This document shows, in pieces, positions 1 through 5,300 of a stretch of 5,300 nucleotides of DNA. The notes beneath the pieces were generated by a model. It saw only the letters and a program-made list of their open reading frames with translations. It was not told where the DNA came from and made no database searches. The DNA is taken from NCBI GenBank assembly GCA_937975525.1, contig CALJUJ010000339.1, forward strand, positions 1-5,300. The letters are read 5' to 3'. Numbering within the stretch: position 1 is the first letter of the stretch; the number at the start of each line of letters is the position of its first letter. Source of the DNA: an uncultured bacterium. GTDB taxonomy: Bacteria > Desulfobacterota > Binatia > HRBIN30. The position numbers and the translations under genes are program-made.

Positions 1-2
1 TC

Positions 3-1193
3 CAAACTACGAAGACGCTAACTAGTACTACGTCAATGACTACTCCGCCGCCGAGAACGCCGACCAATACGCCGACGAACACGGCGACGAATACGCCGAC
101 GAATACGCCGCTGGCGACCAACACGCCGACGCCTACGGCTACACCCGAGGGGCCGCCCGTCGCCTATCGCGTCAACTCGGCGGCGATCCGTGACCCGCAC
201 GTCTTCATCGACGTGTTCGGAACGGGATCGTGCTCGGATCTGACCGAGCCGCCAGGCCTGCTCAACCTGAGCATCAACGGGGCGCTGCTGGCGGACGCGA
301 TCGACGCGTGCGATCCGATCGTGGGCAGCGAGCCGAGCTGTGAGTACAGCTTGAACATCGTCACGTTCTTCCAGCCGCTGCTGCAGACGCCGCCCAACGG
401 TGGCAACGTGCTGGTCGGGCTGGCGGAGAGCTGTGTCGACGCGGATGGCAATACCGCCACCACGAACGACATCACGTGTACGCTCAGCAGCTCGAACCTC
501 GAGGCCGCCACGTACCAGAGCCTCGGCGCGGGGACGACGTGCCTCGAGCCCCATGCCAACACGAAGGGCCCGGGCAACGTGGGCAACTACAACCCGGCCA
601 TCGTGAGCACGACCGGTCCCTGTGCGAAGAGCGAGCAACTCGGAAGCTTCGAGTTCGCCTTCGAGGGCATCAGCATCGGTCTGCAGAACGTGCAGGTTGC
701 CGCCCAGTACCAGGGTGGCGAGCCGGCAGCGACACTGACGAACGGCCTGCTCCGCGGATTCGTGCCGGAGAGCGCGGCCCGTGCGATCAAGATCGACGCC
801 GGTGCCTTGTCCGGCGGCTTGATCCAGGGTGGTTTCAGCCTATCGCAGCTGCTGGCCGGGCCAGACCAGTGCGACGGTGGGACCAACGATGGGGCCAGCT
901 GCACCAACGTTTCGCAGTGCCCGGCCAATCCGGGCGATCCGACGCCGACCTGCGTCGACGGGATCTGCAACGGTGGTGCGAACAACGGTCTGTCGTGTGC
1001 TAGCGCGGCGAACTGCCCGCTGACGGTCTGTCGCGTGAGCTGCGCGCCGGCCGGCTTCGGGACACCGCCGGGCGGCACCGCGCAGGACGACCGCGACGAA
1101 AACCCGCCGGATCCGGCGAACAACGACAAGAGTGGCTGGTGGTTCTACCTCAACATCGGCGCAACTCAGGTCAATCACGTGCTCGTTCCGTGA
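3..1193 (+). CDS. Secreted cysteine-rich protein of unknown function, 5' end outside window
   Basis: I do not recognise this protein as a named family. The frame is open to the left edge, reading a Thr-rich stretch before the first in-window ATG at 36. That ATG has no Shine-Dalgarno sequence and no signal peptide after it, so the real start and export signal probably lie upstream. Counting from the ATG at 36 there are 385 residues. Residues 8-37 are a Thr/Asn/Pro linker with a TPTN period. Residues 42-270 form a globular region with scattered cysteines. Two C-x-G-G-x-N-[DN]-G-x-S-C motifs follow at about 279-289 and 311-321. The C-terminal tail is rich in Asp, Pro and Gly and ends in NHVLVP, with no membrane anchor or LPXTG-like signal. 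The 16 cysteines suggest disulfides in an oxidising compartment. Export and extracellular location are inferred from the linker and cysteines; function is unknown. The coding assignment is firm, the start is not. Confidence 0.8.
   Translation, partial: QTTKTLTSTTSMTTPPPRTPTNTPTNTATNTPTNTPLATNTPTPTATPEGPPVAYRVNSAAIRDPHVFIDVFGTGSCSDLTEPPGLLNLSINGALLADAIDACDPIVGSEPSCEYSLNIVTFFQPLLQTPPNGGNVLVGLAESCVDADGNTATTNDITCTLSSSNLEAATYQSLGAGTTCLEPHANTKGPGNVGNYNPAIVSTTGPCAKSEQLGSFEFAFEGISIGLQNVQVAAQYQGGEPAATLTNGLLRGFVPESAARAIKIDAGALSGGLIQGGFSLSQLLAGPDQCDGGTNDGASCTNVSQCPANPGDPTPTCVDGICNGGANNGLSCASAANCPLTVCRVSCAPAGFGTPPGGTAQDDRDENPPDPANNDKSGWWFYLNIGATQVNHVLVP
57..110 (+). repeat. Tandem 12-bp repeat encoding a TPTN linker
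   Basis: About 4.5 imperfect copies of a 12-bp unit close to acgccgacgaat run in frame and encode TPTN, TPTN, TATN, TPTN, TP. A less regular TP/TAT tail continues to about position 148. Such Thr/Pro/Asn linkers are common in exported proteins of deltaproteobacteria-like genomes, where they separate an export signal from a folded domain. Copy number is likely to vary by slippage; that is inference. Confidence 0.75.
870..1046 (+). repeat. Degenerate pair of Cys/Gly/Asn-rich protein repeats
   Basis: Two related segments begin at 870 (CDGGTNDGASC, then QCP seven residues from its last Cys region) and at 966 (CNGGANNGLSC, then NCP). Each is a C-x-G-G-x-N-[DN]-G-x-S-C block followed by five residues and a C-P pair. 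They lie 32 residues apart in the protein. The pattern recurs in secreted proteins of Binatota- and Myxococcota-like bacteria (from memory, not searched). A disulfide-stabilised, possibly metal-binding module is plausible. Confidence 0.6.
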
Positions 1194-1238
1194 GGAGCGA
1201 GCAGGAATCGGGTCGTCGTTGACGGCTCGGAGACCGCG

Positions 1239-1277
1239 GCAAACGGGCGCAGCCTCTCAGGGGCTGCGCCCGTTTGC
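1239..1277 (+). terminator. Probable intrinsic terminator hairpin after the cysteine-rich gene
   Basis: The arms 1239-1254 (gcaaacgggcgcagcc) and 1262-1277 (ggctgcgcccgtttgc) are perfect reverse complements around a 7-nt loop. The stem is very GC-rich, with an A run at its base on the left and a T run on the right. It lies 45 bp after the stop at 1193. The T run is short (three Ts inside the stem, followed by gcgttgc), so the match to a classical Rho-independent terminator is imperfect. Because it ends one base before the preferred TTG start at 1279, it could also act on translation of the next gene. Confidence 0.6.
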
Positions 1278-1278
1278 G

Positions 1279-3042
1279 TTGCATCGCGGGAGCCCGCAGC
1301 GGTCAGGGCGACTCCACGTCGCCACCCTCGTGTTGCTGGTGTTGCTAGCGGACACCCCGGCGCGAGCCGACTCGCCGTCGCCGTCATTTTCCGACGTGAC
1401 CGAAGCGGCGGGAGTCGCCGTGGAGCATCGGTACGAAGATCCCGGGATCGACGTCCTGCGGGAGATCGCCGGCGGAGCAGCGGGGGGAGATGTCGACGGC
1501 GACGGCTGGCCCGACCTCTACGTCGTCGGCGGCGACGCGAGTCGCCACTTCCTCTTCCTCAACGAACGGGACGGCACCTTTCGCGAGGCTGCTGAGGAAC
1601 TCGGCGTGGCTCTCGCGGGTGAGCACACCGCGGGGCCTGCGTTCGCGGACGTCGACGGCGACCGCGACCTCGATCTCTTCGTCGGCTCCTTCAACCCAGG
1701 CCCCGCCCTCTTCGAGCAATCGGGAGGGAGCTTCGTGGAGGTTGCACGCCCCCGCGGGCAGTTCCCGCCCGGTCCGTACGTCAGCGCCAGCTTCGCCGAC
1801 TACGACCGGGATGGGGACCTGGACCTCTTGACCACCCACTGGGCGGCGCTTCTGGCACGCCAGTTCGTCGATCACCTGTGGCGCAACGATGGTAGCGGTC
1901 GCTTCGAGGGAGTCACCGAAGCTGCAGGGCTCAGGATCAATACCGAGGACAGTGATCTCGGTCCTATCTCGTGGAGCTTCACCGGAAACTTCGTCGATCT
2001 CGACGACGATGGTTGGTTGGACCTCCTGCTGGCCTCCGACTTTGGTCTCTCACAGGTCTTTCGGAACGTCGGCGAGGGCATGTTCGCCGAAATTGCGATG
2101 CCCGATGTGATCACCGACGAGAACGGCATGGGGACTGCGATCGGCGATTTCGATGGCGACGGTGACCTCGACTGGTTCGTGACCAGCATCTTCGACGGCT
2201 CGGGCTCGACGAGCGAATTCTGGGGCAATTCCGGAAATCGAATGTACGAGAACGTCGGTGGCGCGGTGTTCGTCGACGCTACGGAGCGGGCGGGCGTTCG
2301 GGATGGTGCGTGGGGTTGGGGGGCATGCGCCGTCGACTTCGACAACGATGGCGACCTGGACCTCTATCACGTCAACGGGTACCGAACGCGAGTCACCGAC
2401 GAGTGGTTGGATCGGCCCGCAGTCCTCTTCCTCAATCGTGGCGACGGCACGTTCGTCGAGGCGGCCGCGGCAACCGGCGTCGCGGATCGCGGCAATGGCC
2501 GGGGCGTGGTGTGTTTCGACTACGATCGCGACGGCGACGTCGACATCTTCGTCGCCAATATCGAGGGCCCCATGCGCCTCTTCCGCAACGATCTCGTTGC
2601 GGGTCACGGGTATTTGCAGGTCCGACTGGTCGGCAAGGCGCCGAATACAGAGGGGATTGGTGCGCGGATCACCTTGGAGGCTGGCGGGCTGAGGCAGGTT
2701 CGCGAGATTCGGTCCGGCAACCACGACGCTTCGCAGAGCCCGGCGGTCGCGCACTTCGGCCTGGGTGCGCACACGCAGGTGGATCGCCTGGCGATCCGCT
2801 GGCCGAGCGGAGAATCGACGGTCGTCGAGGCGTTCGGCGCGAATCGGGAGGTCGCCATTCTCGAGGTCGGCGGCGACGCCAATTGCGACTCGTCGACCAC
2901 GGCAGCCGACCTGGTCGAGCTGCGTCGCGCGTTCGGGTCAGAACGCCGCGCCGCCCCGTGTCCTGCCGTCGATCTCGACTTGGACGGCGACGTCGATCGC
3001 GACGACGAGGGCCTGGTAGCGCTTGCGCTCTTCGGCGAATGA
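1279..3042 (+). CDS. Secreted FG-GAP/VCBS repeat protein with UnbV (ASPIC) domain and C-terminal dockerin-like EF-hand pair (CRTAC1-like)
   Basis: The frame is open from an ATG at 1132, but that start overlaps the upstream gene by 62 bp and would put the 1239-1277 hairpin inside the gene. I prefer TTG 1279, which gives 587 residues and a good signal peptide: basic N-region to R11, hydrophobic core about 15-24, and an ARA cleavage site after A30. TTG 1219 is an alternative. Seven Asp-rich D-x-D-x-D-G-type Ca2+ loops start near residues 71, 124, 174, 240, 290, 353 and 414, as expected for an integrin-like beta-propeller. A UnbV/ASPIC domain follows (about 455-530), with GIGARI, SQSP, HFGLG and IRWPSG. 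The tail carries two EF-hand-like loops, 533-544 (DANCDSSTTAAD) and 565-576 (DLDLDGDVDRDD), resembling a type I dockerin duplication. No enzymatic residues are evident. A role in extracellular Ca2+-dependent adhesion or assembly is inferred. The next gene begins 16 nt downstream, which suggests co-transcription. Confidence 0.88.
   Translation: MHRGSPQRSGRLHVATLVLLVLLADTPARADSPSPSFSDVTEAAGVAVEHRYEDPGIDVLREIAGGAAGGDVDGDGWPDLYVVGGDASRHFLFLNERDGTFREAAEELGVALAGEHTAGPAFADVDGDRDLDLFVGSFNPGPALFEQSGGSFVEVARPRGQFPPGPYVSASFADYDRDGDLDLLTTHWAALLARQFVDHLWRNDGSGRFEGVTEAAGLRINTEDSDLGPISWSFTGNFVDLDDDGWLDLLLASDFGLSQVFRNVGEGMFAEIAMPDVITDENGMGTAIGDFDGDGDLDWFVTSIFDGSGSTSEFWGNSGNRMYENVGGAVFVDATERAGVRDGAWGWGACAVDFDNDGDLDLYHVNGYRTRVTDEWLDRPAVLFLNRGDGTFVEAAAATGVADRGNGRGVVCFDYDRDGDVDIFVANIEGPMRLFRNDLVAGHGYLQVRLVGKAPNTEGIGARITLEAGGLRQVREIRSGNHDASQSPAVAHFGLGAHTQVDRLAIRWPSGESTVVEAFGANREVAILEVGGDANCDSSTTAADLVELRRAFGSERRAAPCPAVDLDLDGDVDRDDEGLVALALFGE
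2875..3018 (+). other. Dockerin-like duplicated EF-hand module at the C terminus
   Basis: The last 55 residues of the UnbV protein hold two 12-residue loops with Asp/Asn at positions 1, 3, 5 and 12. The second loop also has Gly at position 6. Each is followed by a short hydrophobic helix (LVELRRAF and LVALALF). The layout matches duplicated type I dockerin or EF-hand repeats. In the first loop the usual Gly at position 6 is Ser. No cohesin is visible in the window, so a binding partner is unknown. Confidence 0.65.
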
Positions 3043-3058
3043 CGAGCATGAAAGCATC

Positions 3059-3535
3059 ATGGATCGATCTAGAAACCTGCTGGCGAATCTCTGGTGCGCT
3101 GTCGGCCTGTCCGGTGTCGTAGCCCACCTCACCGGCTTCTTTCCCCTGGGCGTCGTGGCGCAACGGTACATCATCGCCCCGGCGCCGGTGGTCTTCAGTC
3201 AGGTCGCCGGCCGCGAAACGATCGCCGCTCGGTTCTCGGTTCACGTCGAGACGGAATCCGGGCAGCGCTACGATTTCGTCAACGACGGCAAGGGTTTCGC
3301 CCACGAGATCGACGGACCGTTCCTGCGGCGGGTCGCGTTCGTAGCCCGCGGATCCTACGTAGCCGAACGGATGCGCAAGAAATCGGCAGAGATCTTTCGC
3401 TACGGTCTGTGTGGCGGACCGCTCGTCGACGAGCTTGGGATCGAGGGGAGCGTTCGTCGCGTCGAGGTGCGCGCGTGGAGTGCTCTCGAACGCGAGGACG
3501 TCGACCAGGAGATGGTCGTCGAGTGTCGGCGATGA
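3059..3535 (+). CDS. Small membrane-anchored protein of unknown function, paired with the HTTM gene
   Basis: The product is 158 residues and I do not recognise its family. The ATG at 3059 lies 16 nt after the upstream stop. An in-frame TTG at 3023 would overlap the preceding gene and add a polar N-terminus before the membrane segment, so it is less likely. Residues 7-34 form one hydrophobic segment preceded by two arginines. The remaining 120 or so residues look like a soluble alpha/beta domain, probably periplasmic, with a basic central part (RRVAFVARGSY, ERMRKK), a conserved-looking YGLCGG around C118, and an acidic tail with C156. C118 and C156 could pair outside the cytoplasm. Its stop overlaps the start of the next gene in an ATGA, so translation is probably coupled. 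Size, topology and position before an HTTM gene recall SdpA of the SdpAB toxin-maturation pair, but I see no clear SdpA sequence motif; that link is inference. Confidence 0.8.
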   Translation: MDRSRNLLANLWCAVGLSGVVAHLTGFFPLGVVAQRYIIAPAPVVFSQVAGRETIAARFSVHVETESGQRYDFVNDGKGFAHEIDGPFLRRVAFVARGSYVAERMRKKSAEIFRYGLCGGPLVDELGIEGSVRRVEVRAWSALEREDVDQEMVVECRR

Positions 3536-4350
3536 CCGGAATGGGACCGCAGCAGTTCGCCTTCTTCCGCATCTGCCTGGGCGCATACCTGGCGGGGTTC
3601 GGGCTGCTGTTGCTGCCGTATTCGACGGAGCTGTTGAGCAGCGAAGGGATCTACGGGTTCGACATTCGTGGCTTCCGCTGGTTCGACTGGGTTCTGCCGA
3701 CGGTCTTGGGGGACGACCCATCGCCTGCCGTAGCGCGGGCGGCGGTGTCCGGCTTGATCGTTGCCGGGCTCGCTCTGGCAGCAGGCTTCTACCGGCGGGT
3801 GGCGGCGCTGCTCGGCTGGTACCTGCTCGCATGCATCGTCGATCGAGATCTCGGGCTGCTCAGCCCCTCCATTCCATTCGTCGGGTGGCTGCTGATCGCC
3901 ACTCTCCTCGTTCCGGCCGGAGAGGGTTGGTCGGTGTTGCAGCGAGCGCCAACGTCCGACTGGATCTTCCCGAAGGCATTGTTCCGGGCCAGTTGGATCG
4001 TCATGGCGATCGCCTACAGCCTGAGTGGGTTCGCCAAATTGCAGACGCCCGAGTGGATCGACGGCACCGCGCTGCAGTACGCCTTCGGCCTGCCGTTCGC
4101 ACGGGAGGGTGGGCTCACCGGAATTCTGCTGGCGCTCCCGGACGTGTTCGTCCGGCTGCTGACCTGGATGGCGTTGTTGGGAGAGGTCGCCTTCGCGCCG
4201 CTCAGCCTGTTCTCGCTGGGCCGACTGGTCGCATGGGTCGTGATGGTTGCGATGCACCTGATGCTGTTGGCGACGATGGCCTTCCCGGAGCTTTCATTGG
4301 GGATGCTGCTGATTCACGTATTCACATTCGACCGTCGCTGGTTCGCCTGA
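3532..4350 (+). CDS. HTTM-family polytopic membrane protein (vitamin-K-dependent gamma-carboxylase-like / SdpB-like)
   Basis: The 272-residue product starts at ATG 3532 inside the ATGA overlap with the previous gene; ATG 3541 is possible. There are about eight hydrophobic segments: roughly 9-30, 67-87, 89-105, 115-130, 150-168, 198-226, 232-250 and 254-267. The HTTM signature is visible as SGFAKLQTPEWIDG (K169, W175, G178), a GE pair at 217-218, an MHLMLL segment with H242, and ELSLGMLLIH near the end. HTTM proteins include the membrane part of vitamin-K-dependent gamma-carboxylases and SdpB, which is needed to mature the SDP killing peptide in Bacillus. K169 appears to align with the catalytic-region Lys of human GGCX (AGVKKL context, aligned from memory), but I see no counterpart to its essential His in the preceding loop. 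Carboxylase activity is therefore unproven. The family call is fairly secure; substrate and reaction are unknown. Confidence 0.78.
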   Translation: MTGMGPQQFAFFRICLGAYLAGFGLLLLPYSTELLSSEGIYGFDIRGFRWFDWVLPTVLGDDPSPAVARAAVSGLIVAGLALAAGFYRRVAALLGWYLLACIVDRDLGLLSPSIPFVGWLLIATLLVPAGEGWSVLQRAPTSDWIFPKALFRASWIVMAIAYSLSGFAKLQTPEWIDGTALQYAFGLPFAREGGLTGILLALPDVFVRLLTWMALLGEVAFAPLSLFSLGRLVAWVVMVAMHLMLLATMAFPELSLGMLLIHVFTFDRRWFA

Positions 4351-4397
4351 ACGGCGTCCCACGCCGCGTGGGCAGCGAGGTTGGCTCGGCCTGGCTT

Positions 4398-5300
4398 CTA
4401 GCTGGTCCGGCCAGGAAGTTCCGCCGCTAGGTGAGCGCCGGTCGACACGCCGGTGTGCTCCTCCTGCAGCCACGCGTAGTCGACCTGTGTGCCGTCCACG
4501 ACGCACGCGCGCGGGCGCCAGCGAGGCGTCCGCGTCCACAAGAAGAGGCCGCCCCACATCGTCGCTGCCTCGGCCGCGATGAACCCGAGTGCCGCGGACA
4601 GCACGGCCTGGGGAACGCCGCCGAGCTGCTTGGACAGGAGCAGGGCCTGAAACGCCTCGCGCGCACCTTCGCCTGCGATCGTCGGCGACAGCACGGTCGC
4701 GAGGATCTGGATCGTCGAGCCGAAGGTGATCGGCCAGAAGGCTGCGCCGACGACGCCGATGGCGAGGGCCGTGAAGTAGTAGACAATAGCCGTCGTGAAG
4801 TGTGCGACGAACTTGCTGAAGAGCGCCGCCAGCAGCAGTCCGAAGCGCCCTCGATAGGCGGCGACGGCTTCCTCGAACTTCGCCAGCGGACCCGTGAGTG
4901 CCGCCGGGGCAAAGCGGCTCAGTAGACCGCTCGCGGCCGCCAGCAGACCCGGACGAATGAGGCCGAGGATCACGCTCGCCGACAGTCCGCCGGCGACGAT
5001 GGCGATCGCGCCGGCGAGCATCGGGCCGGCCCCGGGGCGTCCGATCCCCGTCGTCACGTCGACGATGACCGCGTAGCCGAAAGGAAGAGTCACGACCATA
5101 CCGAGGAACAGCCCGGTGATGCCGATGATCTTTTCGAGGGCCTTTGCCGTCACCGCCCGCGACCACTGATTCGAATAGCGGCTCGCTTCGTACAGGGTGT
5201 AGCCGTCGAGCCCGATCGTGCTCGGCAGGAAGGTCCCGATGAAACGCCCGATCAGAAACGAGGTCATGATCGTCGACCAGAACGGAAAGCGAATGCCCTG
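4398..5300 (-). CDS. Flippase-like / lysylphosphatidylglycerol synthase TM (UPF0104) family protein, 5' end outside window
   Basis: The frame ends at a TAG at 4398-4400 and is open to the right edge. An internal ATG at 5267 has homologous-looking sequence upstream of it (GIRFPFWSTI), so the true start lies beyond the window. Of the 300 visible residues, the first carry RFIGTFLPSTIGLDGY, matching the family's FLPG-x-x-GGD-type motif. The distal part carries IAGEGARE (about 208-215), followed by LLLSKQLGGVPQAVLSAALG, matching the conserved G-x-G-x-R-E region near the end of the family. About six or seven hydrophobic segments separate and follow these motifs. The last 45 residues form a polar tail after the final membrane helix. 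Family members span the inner membrane, and many are annotated as flippase-like in lipid or glycan export; the MprF relatives flip aminoacylated lipids. No catalytic synthase domain is visible. The gene is convergent with the HTTM operon and probably unrelated to it functionally. Confidence 0.85.
   Translation of the reverse strand, partial: QGIRFPFWSTIMTSFLIGRFIGTFLPSTIGLDGYTLYEASRYSNQWSRAVTAKALEKIIGITGLFLGMVVTLPFGYAVIVDVTTGIGRPGAGPMLAGAIAIVAGGLSASVILGLIRPGLLAAASGLLSRFAPAALTGPLAKFEEAVAAYRGRFGLLLAALFSKFVAHFTTAIVYYFTALAIGVVGAAFWPITFGSTIQILATVLSPTIAGEGAREAFQALLLSKQLGGVPQAVLSAALGFIAAEAATMWGGLFLWTRTPRWRPRACVVDGTQVDYAWLQEEHTGVSTGAHLAAELPGRTS

Noticed and set aside
33..638. A 201-codon minus-strand frame ending in a very Arg-rich tail
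   Set aside because: The Arg tail is the complement of the tandem acg/ccg repeat, and the frame mirrors the codon bias of the plus-strand gene.
1219..1247. TTGACG as a possible -35 promoter element
   Set aside because: No reasonable -10 hexamer lies 16-18 bp downstream, and the region there is the GC-rich arm of the hairpin.
1132..1278. N-terminal extension of the UnbV protein from ATG 1132
   Set aside because: It overlaps the end of the upstream gene, crosses the hairpin, and would bury a clear signal peptide behind about 49 extra residues.
3049..3123. Short frame from ATG 3049 encoding about 24 residues
   Set aside because: It overlaps the start of the 158-residue gene in another frame, lacks a distinct ribosome-binding site, and shows no membrane or peptide-precursor character. 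It is not a convincing SdpC-like or leader peptide.
2669..3832. A 387-codon open frame on the minus strand
   Set aside because: It lies opposite three well-supported plus-strand genes. Its translation is Arg/Pro-rich with no recognisable motif, as expected for an antisense shadow in GC-rich DNA.
4358..4372. A small hairpin in the convergent gap as a terminator
   Set aside because: The stem is only 6 bp with a 3-nt loop, and there is no T tract on either strand.
4294..5166. A 290-codon minus-strand frame overlapping the flippase-like gene
   Set aside because: It is a frame-shifted copy of the real gene region, Arg/Gly-rich and without hydrophobic segments, while the other frame shows conserved family motifs.

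Overview
The window looks like chromosomal DNA from a GC-rich Gram-negative bacterium. Three kinds of protein here are common in deltaproteobacterial and Binatota-like (Desulfobacterota_B) genomes: secreted proteins with Thr/Pro/Asn linkers and C-x-G-G-x-N-x-G-x-x-C cysteine repeats, UnbV/FG-GAP propellers ending in dockerin-like EF-hand pairs, and HTTM membrane proteins. The taxonomic placement is inferred from style only; there is no rRNA or other marker gene. No mobile element, CRISPR array, tRNA or rRNA was seen.

Layout. (1) Positions 3-1193, plus strand: a secreted, cysteine-rich protein of unknown function. Its frame is open to the left edge, so its true start and probable signal peptide lie outside the window. 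(2) Positions 1194-1278: a short intergenic stretch with a perfect 16-bp inverted repeat, probably a terminator. (3) Positions 1279-3042, 3059-3535 and 3532-4350, plus strand: a compact three-gene run, with a 16-nt gap and then an ATGA stop/start overlap. It encodes a secreted Ca2+-binding FG-GAP/UnbV (CRTAC1-like) protein with a dockerin-like tail, a 158-residue protein with one N-terminal membrane anchor that I do not recognise, and a polytopic HTTM-family membrane protein. (4) Positions 4351-4397: a 47-bp convergent junction. (5) Positions 4398-5300, minus strand: the C-terminal part of a flippase-like, lysylphosphatidylglycerol-synthase-TM (UPF0104) membrane protein that runs off the right edge.

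How the genes may work together. The translationally coupled pair at 3059-4350 is the most interesting part. It has the size, topology and order of an SdpA/SdpB-like pair: a small anchored protein followed by an HTTM protein. The HTTM protein keeps a Lys in the G-x-x-K-L context of the vitamin-K-dependent gamma-carboxylase catalytic region. Its apparent co-transcription with a secreted Asp-rich Ca2+-binding protein suggests a system that processes or modifies an exported protein. That role is a hypothesis; no substrate is identified here.
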